64,000 nucleotides of DNA from Dryas octopetala (taxonomy: Eukaryota > Streptophyta > Magnoliopsida > Rosales > Rosaceae), in contig OY992836.1 in NCBI GenBank assembly GCA_963921425.1, forward strand, positions 13,161,614-13,225,613, written 5' to 3'. Below the pieces are notes generated by a model that did not search any database, was not told where the DNA came from, and saw only the letters and a list, made by a program, of their open reading frames with translations. Shown piece after piece: positions 36,962-48,905 of the stretch. The translations under genes were made by a program, and so were the position numbers. The first letter of the stretch is position 1. Each line of letters opens with the position of its first letter.

Positions 36962-39900
36962 TCAGATGCCTGGATGCTGAGAGCTTTTTAAGAATCGATG
37001 TTCTAATAACATGGCAGCAGTTGGCCTCTCTGCAGGATTTCTTTGGAAGCAGCACCTTAGGAAATCCTTACCCTCAGGTGACAATGTCTCGGGAATTGGT
37101 GGAATATCCTTCATAACTTTAAACATGGCTGCAGCCTGCATTAATAGACAAGAGTTTAGAAAACAGAGGGAGCTTTTGATGCAGTGCAGAAAATTATATA
37201 TGAAACTTGAACCAGAATATACTATTCACAATGCCAAGTCGAGGCATGTGAGCAGAAGCTTAAATTTTATGATTTTACCAAACTGAACAAGATTAAAAGC
37301 ATACCCTTCATCTCACTTAATATGTTACAAGCTTCAACCATATTTGGCAAGAAATTAGACCTTTGGACACAAACAATTGACTATCCCCCATCAAAAGCAC
37401 AAGACAAAACGAGTTTCATGGTTGAATATATAAGTGTGTTATGTGCTTACCCCTTCATACTCACTCCAAGGAGGTTTTCCAGTAAACATTTCAATAATAG
37501 TGCAACCCAAACTCCATATATCAACAGCAAGAGCCAGATCAGAGCTGTTATCTTTATGCATCACAGATTGCATGAGCTGCAGGAAGTAAATTGTATCAAT
37601 ATCAGAAGGCATAGTCCCCTAGTTAGGGCACCATATAGTGACTAACAGAAGATACCTCTGGAGCCATCCAGTATGGACTACCCTTCAGAGAAAGATTCCC
37701 TACATGTCCCGCAAGCTATGCAAGAAATAAATCAAAACTTTGTAAGCCCAAGATCAGATGGTAAAAGATGAATCCCAGATGGTGATATGGTGGCAACAGC
37801 AGTAGAAGCAATAACAATGTTTATGATGACTGTAATGATTCATAGCCAGATGAAAAATGATGATAATGACCATGATGATACATATAGCATGTATCAATGT
37901 GTATAGCCGTTAGATGACTAGATTACGGAAGGCAGCTCTAATTTTCAAGATAACTTAGCTCACTACTCAGCTGAAAAGGAGTAAAAGTCTACTAACACAT
38001 GAAAAATATGACCCTGTGATAGGCTTTTTCTGAATGAAAAGCAAGAGGTTACTATAAAAATCGATTTCCAAAAATAATCTTCACATTTAGATGGCACATT
38101 TACAAGTGTATGAAAATAAAAGTATATTGTAATTAGGATTATATGAATATTTGGTTTTCTAATTTGTTTAGGGGTGTAATTAAGTTTCCAAAATTAAGTG
38201 TTTTGGTTGCTATTTAATTTCATATTAAGATTATAGTTAAAACCCTTTTATGATTATATATCTTATTCTTTTCCTATTTATAGAACATGGATCAGAGTCA
38301 TGTTCTAAGACCTCGTCTTTCAGACTGCCAGATGGCAAACCATAAAACAGACTTCAGCACGTTAGATATATGTTGTCATGCTTATGTTCTCAACTTTTTG
38401 CAGCAATAATTATCCCAAGAAAAAGAGAATAAACTTGTATGTGAAGATACATCATGTCCAAAAGATGTCAAGTAGAAAAAGGAGTGTGAACAATGAGAAT
38501 CTAGAGAAAGGGGTGAAGAAAGAACCATTACTCACATGTTTTGCCATTCCAAAGTCAGCTAGCTTGACAACCCCACATGAATCGACAAGCAAATTAGCCC
38601 CTTTGATGTCCCTATCAACAGAAAAAATAAATAATGTGCATCCAAATAGACCCAATCACAATTCTATACGCCCTGTCATCACACTTAGACAATGACAAAA
38701 ATTCAGCATAGGTGAAGTACTCATTCTGATTTACTATGCCAAATCTAGTCTCATATTCTAATTTTGCTAGACATACTTTATGCTGAGAGTGATACATCAG
38801 ATTAAACATGGGATTGTACCTGTGTATTGTCTTTGTACTGTGCAAGTAAGCCAACCCAGAGAGAATATGGCGAGTAAAATTGCGAACAACAGATTCCGTT
38901 ATGGCTCCACAATGGTCATGGACATATTTGTTAATAGAACCAGGATGGACATACTCCAGATATATATAAAATCGATCATCAACCTGCATATGCATGAAAG
39001 TATTTTATGCATTGTTTTAGGAATACTCCAACTGAAAACATGATCCTGGATGCCTAAACACACAAGTATCACATTACTCACTATTTCGCTTCCGTAGTAC
39101 TGCACAATATTAGGATGTTTCAACTGGCTGAGGACTTTGATTTCCTGAAAAAAGGAAGAAATGAGTAAGAAACCCAGTGACAACCTAACATAATATATCA
39201 CTCATAAACTCAAAACACTTGAAGAACCACCACATCAGAGTCCATCAAACAGATTACATGAAAAACTTATTTTGCCCTCACTGAGCCGGTCAGCCCACAA
39301 TGTGATAGATACTAGATAATAACCTGCTCTAGCTGCTTGATACACTCTGCAGATTTTGGGTCATCAGGAAATAATTCAACTTCCTTCATTGCACATAAAG
39401 CTCCAGTTTCTCTGTATCGAAAGAAAAACCATAATCAGCATTTAGCAAAGCCAATAGAAACTAACATGAGCTGCACAAGGAAGTGTATATACCTATTGGT
39501 AGCAGCATAAACACTTCCAAACGTGCCACGCCCAATAAGCTTTCCCTTTTGCCATTGACCTTTGACTGGCGGCTGGGACTCTGGTTTGGGTGTGAGTATA
39601 GCTTGTGGTGAAGGCATGCTTGCTCCAGGAGGGAGAGGTAACGGATGGACTTGAAGATAAGCATTACTACTACTACCCTCACGCCGTGTTGTGGCGGATT
39701 CAACGGATAATCTGGGCAATGGCGATGATGATCCTGGTGGGTTTCGGCAGACACTTGTACGAGGTGGACTGTGTGTCGGGGAGGTATTATTACTACGGAG
39801 AGGAATTCCGGGAAACATATCGAAAGTGGGCATCTCTGGTGCAGACCAGGCCTGATTTCCTCCCATAGGAAAAATGTGTGGGAGGAGCAAATCAGCAGCA

Positions 39901-40575
39901 CTCCGTCTGTGTGGGCTGGGTGCAGGACTTGCAAAAGGACTCGTTGGAGCACTCCTAATAGGAACATCCAGCCTCAACTCATTTGGGGATCTCGCTGAAC
40001 CATTCTTCTTCTTATTCTTTCGCCTCTCGCTGAAAAAACAACACACACATACAATTTTTTGTTTTCCTATTTGTTTCTATAATTGAAATTAGACTTTATG
40101 CAAACACTCAAAAAATAAAGAAACAAATGAATCAAACCACAAAGAAAGAAAATGCGAGAAATTACCTCCGAATCGGTGGGGCACCGTCGTCTGCTGCTCT
40201 GTCCCTGTCACGGTCCTCAAGGCCTTTACCGTGCGCAACCTTGGGCGACGGCAATCGGCAGTCCCCGACGGCGGAACTGCAGCCGGAGCACCTCTCCCTG
40301 GACCTGTCTTTGGCCAATTCCGGCAAAGGCAGCGGCTGCGGGATGGCGGACGAGGACGAACACTTGATCATGGTTGCGGCGGCGGCGGCGTTTTCCGGGT
40401 CGCCCAAATGCAGGAACCTCCTCTGGCGCGTGAGCTTCCTCCTGGAGCGGAAAATCCAGCCGCTGCCGTCATCGCAGGCCTTCTTCTTGGACGGTGAGTC
40501 CCCGGAGGCGGAAGCCGAGGATCTCGACGAAGCGGGCGAGGAAGACGAGAAGGAAATGCTAGGCAACCACCTCAT
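36962..40575 (-). CDS. MAPKKK5-like protein kinase, C-terminally truncated
   Basis: MAP kinase kinase kinase of the YODA/MAPKKK3/5 group; Arabidopsis MAPKKK5 carries chitin signals from PBL27 to MKK4/5 and MPK3/6. Nine exons on -: 40166-40575, 39493-40029, 39324-39411, 39082-39144, 38820-38983, 38536-38611, 37656-37715, 37451-37576 and 36962-37135, in frame, 565 residues. The start [14 protein letters not shown] equals the MAPKKK5 N-terminus, followed by [28 protein letters not shown] and [10 protein letters not shown]. The kinase domain (about residues 315-560) has [38 protein letters not shown] and WSLGC. The protein stops at SSQHPGI just after the kinase domain, whereas Arabidopsis MAPKKK5 continues for about 110 residues that PBL27 phosphorylates. 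Exon 1 is far more GC-rich than its surroundings. It is the likely parent of the two fusion copies. Confidence 0.93.
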
Positions 40576-42787
40576 GGTCGTCGTCGTCGCCAACATTCAT
40601 GATCAGATAGTAATGGCGGGGAAGCCTAAGATGTCCAGGAGAAGATCATGAGCGCGGATCTTCTTCGAGAGACAAGGCCATGAGAGCGAGACTGAGACGG
40701 TGTCGTTTGATTGGTTTCTTTCTTCGGCTTACAACGCGCTTTGCTACAACGGCATTATTAATCGGGAACAAGCTTGTGTTCGTCTGCATATTCTGGTGGT
40801 CATATTGAGAGGTCAATAGCCTCTCTCTCTGAACCAAGTCTCAAGTTCAATAGTTTCAGCGTGCGTTTTGGTCTTCTTCTTTTTTTGTTTTTGTTACAGG
40901 CAGTTAGTTATTTCCGTTATTTTAAAAAACTCCCAAATAACTTTTTTAAAGAAAAAATAATTAAAGGATTATAATACGAATCATTATCCAATTATGTTTA
41001 CACAAGTGACGTGGTTGAGTAGGGGGGTTAGTTTCCCTACTAAAAACATGTTTTAATACGTGACGGTATTTAAACAATTTTACATTGTTTACCCATCTAA
41101 TGAAATTTGTAGTAGTTCAAAATGATTCGTAAAGTATTTAGCCTTTATTCAACAATGAGAATGCATTAGAGGATGCAAATCCTTAATTAATTCTCAAGCA
41201 AAAAGAAAACAAACTTTCTTCAAATACACAAAATTTCTACAAAGTACCATTTTTCCACAAATACAACAGACAAGCAAACAAGGCTTGACACTTGACTGTG
41301 AGCAAGTATTGTGAAGCTTCAAGTAAGATGCAACGAACTAAGGATCATACGTCTGTATCGGGTTTCAGACATCCACAGTAAATGCACAAAACAAGTTGAT
41401 AAAAAAAAAAAAAATGAAAAGCACAAGACTTGAGGCTCCCAAAGTGGACGTCAATTTTCTTTTTCTTTTTCTTTTAACTCTACCAAATATCGAAAATATT
41501 GATTGCAACAATTAGCATGGCATAGAATAAAGCACACACAGCTCACGTCTCAGCCCTTCACTTTCTTTCTTTTTTCTTCCCCTGGACCTAAGCCTTAGAC
41601 TTTTATTAAAAATATTTTCATAAAGACAGAACGCTTTCCTATTGTACATTAAATTGTACATTATACAAAGTAAAGTGAAAGAGAAAGGGCAGAATTTAAT
41701 GTTGACAAGCACAGTATGGTGGTGGCCGGTGGCATCATTTAATTGTGTATTACACCTATAGATATATAATTTATTTTAAGACGTTACAATCGTGAGATGG
41801 CCTGATGTCTCTCCCACTTCTTCCCTTTTTTTTTCTCTTTTTACTCTCTTTTTTATGGCCAAGATTAAAGTATGATAAAAAAAAATGAGTAAGCAAATGG
41901 GTAGGAAATCCTATTCCCTCTCCACAATGTTAGAAATAATGTCCCAAGTTAAAAAAAAATGTCTGGATTATCAAGGGTATGGGTAGAAGTGTTCATATTT
42001 GGGCTCGGCTCATACTCCATTGGTTGAAGATTAGCTTGTCTAAGATCATAGATCAGTACACAATAGTCCATAACGAACAGCCCAATGTAAAGTTTTCCTA
42101 CTTCAAAAGGCCCATTCTGGATTTGGGCCTTTGAAACTTAATGATGTTGTAAATTGCCTTGGAAAATATATATCATGCACTTTTGCTCCCCTCCCTCTAT
42201 TTAAATGATGGAACTTGAAAGAAATAAAATTTGTACTGCTTTTTTCATTTTTGGCCTTACTTTGTGTTACTTCATTTCATACCATTTGATTACTTCCACA
42301 CATAAAAGTCAAGTACACAACTATGAGAAAAAGGTAGAAACCATTCACATCAGCTACCACACAGAAATTAAAATGCACAGGAAGTGAGGAACCATTTCCA
42401 AACGCAGGAGAATGTGATTAAAGGACGAAATAACAGATTAAATCCTAAATATTGTGAAATTATTAGAGCCAAAAAAACACAAAAGAGCATAACCAATATC
42501 GCTCGTGTGCTGTGAACATGCATGACAATTATTATGAAAAAATAACAAAAGCACACATATATAACAAGCACATGAGTCTATTCAGATTGCTACAAGAAAA
42601 TTCAGCTTGTGTCTGATTATGACCTAAACAACAATGTCAAATTCTTTTCAACTAGAGAATCCCATAGCACATAGCACCACCTCAATCAGTAGCCTAATGA
42701 AATCAAGACTTATTATTCTTGAACTTCATTCTTGTCCTCGTGATTCATGTACCAAATGTGGGAAAACCGTGAAATTGTGCTCCGTAC
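40576..42787. other. Intergenic between MAPKKK5-like and L25 genes
   Basis: Upstream of the MAPKKK5-like gene and downstream of the L25 gene. AT-rich below 40900. No gene or complete repeat seen. Confidence 0.5.
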
Positions 42788-44321
42788 CTAAACTCCTGCA
42801 AGTTCTGGGTTCTCCGAATTTGTTGCAACTATCTTACATATGGGCACACTTTCGTTCTTGCTTAGAAGCTTCATGGATGGATGAACCTCAACATCAGGCA
42901 TGAACACCCTATCTCCTATATCTAGATTGCTGACATCCACCTCAATTTTTGGAGGAATGTGTTCAGCTGAGCAAAGGTACTTTAGACTAGTTCTAAGTTT
43001 GTTCAGATGACCACCTGTTTTGGCATGAATGAGTCATAATCAGTGTACATCTTGCATACAGTCATAATTGACTAACACTAACTAATCTTGAACCAACTTT
43101 CAGATGCATGAAAAAATTTAGTATGTGCTAGTTATATACAACCTCCCTCTACAACATGCATGCAGAACCCTGTATAACCCGCGCATACAAAAGCATACAA
43201 GTAATAAAGCCAGTAACAACATGATGTGTGAAATAGGAACTCCAACAATGATAAGCTTTTGGACATGTATGGCGATATAAATCCCATAACTTGAACAACA
43301 ACAACAGTAGCTGCATGCATATGCTACCTATTCCTAGAAATCCCATAATTTGAACAACCACAATAGTAGCTGCATTGTTATGCTACCTATTCCTCAATCG
43401 AAGCAATGTATCAACAATAGTAACAATAACAGCTATAGATACAAAAAGAGTGAACAACATTTGAAGCAATGCACAACGGCCATAGCCAATATGCTACCTA
43501 TTCCTCGATTATCCAACTTCATTATCATGGTTTTAGGATTTTAGAATATGCAAGTGTATGTTTACAAGTTGTGTGTACCACCATTAAAGCTTTAAACATT
43601 GATCACCCACATGAAATGAAACAGAGGAAACATGTTTGTTAATGTGAAAATTGGGTGTGCACAAAACTAACATTGGGTTGTCAAAGCAATTACCTTTTTT
43701 GAGACCCGGACAAACGTCTTCACCTTTGAAAACAACAGGGACGTCCACTTTCAACTCCGAGCCCTCGTCCGCCCAAACAAACACCAAATTCAATATCTTC
43801 CCACTCTCTTCATCCCTATGAATCTACACGATCACAATTTACAACCCCAAACTCAAAATCAGACACAAATTTTGTATTTTTACACAAATAAAAAATACAT
43901 ATAATGGATGGAAATGAATAATTGCCTTGATGGGTAGGACGTTTCCGGATTCGAGCAGAACCGAGGACCCGGACCCGGCTCGGATCTGGAGCGGAAATGT
44001 AGTGGAGCAGAAAAATGGGAGCTCTACGGACTTGAGAATGGCCTGAATCTGCTTCCTCTCCGTGGTCACCAAGTGCTTCCTCGACGCCGATCGATCGGTG
44101 CTGCTTCTAGGGTTTTTGGAGAGGAGCTCCTGCGAGAAAACCACGGCGGGGATTCGACCCTGGGCTCTGTCTTTTACCGAGACTCTGTTCCCAACGCACT
44201 CTCTGGGGATGGCTTGGATCGTGTGGTACGGAGCCGCACGGGAAGGGAATGATGGGTGTGGTCCGGAGCTATGCAGAACCGCCCGGAGGCCGCCGCCGGC
44301 AGAGCGCCACCACTTGGCCAT
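42788..44321 (-). CDS. bL25-family organellar ribosomal protein
   Basis: L25/TL5/CTC-type 5S-rRNA-binding protein of an organellar ribosome, like Arabidopsis At5g66860. Three exons on -: 43926-44321, 43694-43823 and 42788-43014, giving 250 residues. The N-terminus (MAKWWRSAGGGLRAVLHSS) is Arg/Ser-rich without acids, as in mitochondrial presequences. Then come the L25 N-domain (RAQGRIPAVVFSQ) and the TL5 C-domain (VWADEGSELKVDVPVVFKGE, DVSNLDIGD). Exon 1 ends CCCATCAAG before GCAATT: the first intron uses a GC donor with a normal AG acceptor, because only this joins PIK to IHRDEESGKIL in frame. Intron 2 holds a 59-bp tandem repeat. Confidence 0.92.
43279..43396. repeat. 59-bp tandem repeat in L25 intron 2
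   Basis: Two near-identical units starting AAATCCCATAA and ending TGCTACCTATTCCT. A third partial copy of the end (ATGCTACCTATTCCTCGA) lies at about 43490. Confidence 0.75.
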
Positions 44322-46382
44322 TTTTTCGGTTGTTGGTTTGCTCTGGGTTTCTTCCGCGAGGGTTTTTGTGTTTGTTTTGGGGTTTAAGGGTCTGGGCCTT
44401 GGAGAGAGGCCATTCGGCTTATTGGACTTCGGGGTTGGTCTAAATAATGGGCTTGGGCCTGAAGCGGTTGTGAGATGTGGGCCTATAAATCCATTAGGTT
44501 TAATTGTTTAAATGCTCTGATGTATATTACATTATTACTATCTCCGGAGAAATGTTTCTGTGGGACTGTGACCCGTCCGTAATGTTACTAATCTACTTGT
44601 TCTTGATCACAATAAATTTACTTATACGACGGGTTTATGCTTTTAAAGTATAATATTAATTAATATACATGTGTATAATATAATTAGTTAATTAACACTA
44701 CGTGTTATAGTTTCATTGTAAAATTACTCCCTCTAGTTTCAAATTATTGTTCTTGTTTATACCCATTAGGCATTAGAGTTCAAAAGTAACCATAATATAT
44801 GAAATCATTTGGAACAATATTCAACACCAGGTATTTATTTATGCAGGAGCTAGCCATTGTAAGTTGTAATTGCATTTGAATTGTTTTGGTAATATTGCAG
44901 TCAAATTAATACATTTCTATAAATTTTGGAATAATTTTTCATTTCCATTTTTAATATAAAATGGAAAATACAAAGCTTAAGACCTATTTAATTTGGAAGT
45001 GTTTTTAGAATACTAAACGAGTTGCCAGATAATTAAAAGTCTCCACGTACTCCTCCCATCTCTCTTTCCCTCTCAATCTCAACTTCCCCCCATCTTTTTT
45101 CTCCCTTTGCAACTTCTCTCCATTTTCTTCTTTAATTTTTCATATTTTTATCATTCATCTTTATCCATTCATTATCTAGTGCTATGATTCTTTGTGTTCT
45201 CCCTCCAAACCATTCTAACTGACCAAACTAAATGGATGAAAAACCAAATCAGTTTAGATTGTACTCACCCCTAAAATGTATGTCTTAATTAGGTAAGAGA
45301 ATTTTTAATCCACACCTTTTAAAAAGAAAAAAATGTATGACTCACACTCATAATGTACGCCAAGCGCGACCCCTTTAAATTAGAGAACAAAACTCCTACT
45401 AACTAGGTACTTGAATTCAGATTTTCTGCTTGTTTTTGCTTGACTTTTAAAAAATAAAAACAAAAAATAAAATGGATTCGTAACACTTTTTGAGTATCGG
45501 TAGAGTTACATAAACCATTAAAATTATATTATATGATTATGATTGAAATAAGTAAAAATAAGACAAGTAGATAATCGAAATCTAAACAACTCAATGCTTT
45601 GACTAAACTAAATATATGCTCCTAATAGATTGACCAAATTTTATAGCTAACCTACCCACTAGAACCAAATTTTAAAAATGAAATGAATTGTTTATAATCT
45701 TTTCGGTTCTTAATTTACTACGATATTCAACTACATTTTATTATTTCTGCATATTTGGTCGTCTACTCGTCTCTTACCAAAAAAACAAAACAAAAAGAAA
45801 TCCTCATTTACAAAAGGGTTGGATTGCCTTTCACATCTATGGTGAAGGGAACCCTTAACCTTTTTGATGTTAAAGAAGTAATGTTTGGATTTGGACTACA
45901 TGGGAAAGGGAATGGAAACTTGGAAAGTGAAGATTAAGGAATAGAGGGAAAAAGTGGCAGCTGATCGAGCCTGATCTGAATGATGGCATCAGAATATTCA
46001 TTCTCATTTCTCAATCCCATCATCTCATGTGTTGAATAAAAAAACAGTGATTGGCATTCCACGTCAAATCCATGCACGTGACAAACTTCTCTCTCTTACT
46101 CTGGGCCACCAGCCCATCTAAAAAGTCAACAGCGAAAAAGGGTTATGGGGAAAAGAGAGAGAAGGCGAATGAAGCAATTCATTAATTGTAAATTGAATTG
46201 CTAGTTTAATGGTTTGTAAAAGAAGAAGAATAAACAAAAAGGGGATGGGATGGGATGAGACAAAATGGTTGATATGCATGCAATGATGATCTGGCCATCC
46301 AACAAAGTCATCGTTCCTACTACTACTATACTTGTATATTCAGGTGCTCTTGGTTTTTGAGAGCTGTGACCACACGTACATA
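44322..46382. other. Intergenic, no gene seen
   Basis: AT-rich spacer upstream of the L25 gene. The small open frame at 45755-45937 has no recognisable protein and is left out. Confidence 0.5.
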
Positions 46383-46434
46383 CTTTTTATTTTTGGAATT
46401 TTCTATGTCTTTTTATTTTTGGAATTTTCTATGT
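46383..46434. repeat. Perfect 26-bp tandem duplication
   Basis: Two identical adjacent 26-bp units, each starting CTTTTTATTTTTGG and ending TTTTCTATGT. Confidence 0.85.
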
Positions 46435-48208
46435 ATTTTTTATGAAAGATTATTTTGATGGTCACATTTAAATGAAGACTATATTTAAGTAAGAATGAAA
46501 TGCCCACATCTTTAAAATGAAAATAAGAGAGAGAAATTAAACATTGGTAATTGATTCCATTAACTATTTTATTGAAATCCATGGCATTACTTTTTCTTTC
46601 TAAATTATGTTTAAATTATTATTTATTTGGCTATTTCAGGTTTTAAATTGTTTTAGAGTGGCACTATTGCCACCCACCCTCTATTCTCACCCTCCACTAA
46701 ATTTTGGAAAATACTAATATATACTCATCTCACCCCTATTATTCCCAAATTACCCTGATCTCCTTTTCTTACACTTCATTTAACTCTAATATTAAATAAG
46801 ATTATTGTCTTATGTTTTCTTAAACCTCCGAGAAATCATGCAATATTTTCTGGTAGATTAAGAAAACATTCAAGTATACAAATTAATCATATATAGAAAC
46901 AGAAATACTTATTATTGGTAATTACCGACTTGATGAGCTACAAGAGCTAAGAGTTTGAACCTGATCAGCAATGATTCAATCAGCAAAGTCATAATTTTGC
47001 TTTGTATTTATTATTGTTTAAAATGATATGCTCTTTGTAATGGAGAATAAATGCTATGTGATACTTAGGCTTGTTTTTTTATTTATGTTTGAAGTGGAAA
47101 GGGCCACCATGGCAGCTCCTTAAGATGTTTTTTTTTTTCAGATTAAAATTGTGAGTTTTAATAAATTTCATACAAGGTTAAAATAATATTTAAAAAATTT
47201 GGTAAAAAGTGGTGGGAAAATAGGTTTAGAGCAACTCCAACAGGTTAGCTATCTCTCCCTCCCTAGTTATATTAGTTGATTTCCTCCTAAAATTATGCTC
47301 CAACAGATTAGCTATCCACTTAGCTATATTAGCAACTGCTTTTTCATTAGCTAAATATGGTTGAAAGGAGAGAGAAAATAGCTATAGCTAAAGTTTTCCA
47401 GCGGATAGAAATTTTGAATTATTTAAATGAAATTTGATCCCTCATCAATTGTACGTTCAACCCATTTTTATTGTAGTTTTATTTTAGAAGATGGCATTTT
47501 CAAGTGATTTGTAAATTTAACCGGGCTTCCACAAGAGATAATCAAAGGGAGAATGAGTGGATAATAAATTAAGGAAATCAAACTGATGATTTGAGTTTTG
47601 TTTTTCTAATATATATAGGATAAGGGTATAATTAGATTATGCTTTTTTTTTTTTTTAATGTATAGATTGAAAGTTTAATAATAGAAAAGCTAAGTAGAAA
47701 ATTTTGAAAAAATTACAATTTGATCAAGATTTGCTTGATGCTGATGTAGCTTTGATGTCTAATTTTTATTAATGAAATCCCACCTTTTGATTAAAAAAAA
47801 AAAAAAATTGATCATGTCATCAAGGTTGTTGTAAATTGTAACTTTGAGAAGTTCTTGTAGTGGGTATACGTAGTTGGAAAAAGACCATTTGAGTTGTTAT
47901 GATTTGTAATAGAGAAATATATAGCAGCTAGCATTCTCATCCAGATTAAGTTGTTGACTAGGCTACTTAAAATTTACAACTGTGCAATCTTAACTAAATC
48001 CCATTAATTTTGGCATGCTTTAACATAACAATACTAATCTAAATTTTATGTGACATGAGTCAGCCAAACCTCAAAATATACCCTCATGCAACATGTGAAA
48101 ACAATGGCCAGTTGGCCTCACTACATGTATATATATATACACATTTAGTGTAGGAAAAATCAAATTAATTAGAAATCCTCATATGATGTCATGGACAGAT
48201 CACGAAGA
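46435..48208. other. AT-rich intergenic with MITE-like end
   Basis: No gene seen. GAGCAACTCCAACAGGTTAGCTAT at about 47228 resembles the end of the GAGCA..CCAA(T/C) class of MITEs, but I could not fix a partner end. Confidence 0.4.
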
Positions 48209-48905
48209 GCATGTACAATGGCTTTTGCTATATGTTATGCTATATGTTATATTTAACATGACTTTTAGCATTTAGCAATAGCTTTTGTGCTTTTTGCTCC
48301 AATCGCACAAAAGCTATAGCTATATGTTAATATGTTTATATTTTTAATATATTCATATATATCCTTATAAATTAAATTTAATATATTAAATTATTTTAAT
48401 AATTATATCATTGTAAATATTTTAATGAGATCTTTAATATGAGTCAAATATTAAATATATTTAAATATTATTATTTTAATACTCAAATTAATATTTTAGT
48501 ATTTTTCATGTCAAAGTCAAATTTAGGAATTGTAAAATTTGAAAACATGACCAATCAACCCATGACAGCTGCCCATCCTCATGCCTCTTGTTGCAACATT
48601 TTTCATTCATGTGAATATCTTTTCCTTTCTTCCTCCTCGTGGGACCCAGCACTTTTTCAACCAATCACTTTCTTTCACTTGATTTTTTATTTTTTCTTTA
48701 CCCATATTTTTCAAATGGTTGGTCAACTTTTTTTTTTTTTTTGAGTTTCTTAATAGCAATAGCTAAATTTTCTGCTATATATAGTGAAAAATTTAGTAAT
48801 AGCATAACAAATGCTAAATTTAGCTATACCATTATAGTGAGATTTTTTATCAATTCTGCTATATTTAACATATAGCATAGTATTTAATCATGTCATTGTA
48901 CATGC
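48209..48905. repeat. MITE with GCATGTACAATG ends
   Basis: About 700 bp with inverted ends: GCATGTACAATGGC on the left, and CATTGTACATGC on the right. The inner arms repeat GCTATATGTTA and TTTAGCATTTAGCAATAGC-like words in both orientations. It has no coding capacity. Confidence 0.65.

Noticed and set aside
40127..40651. 174-codon open frame on + over the first exon of the MAPKKK5-like gene
   Set aside because: It is a shadow of the GC-rich exon on the other strand; the minus frame matches the MAPKKK5 N-terminus.
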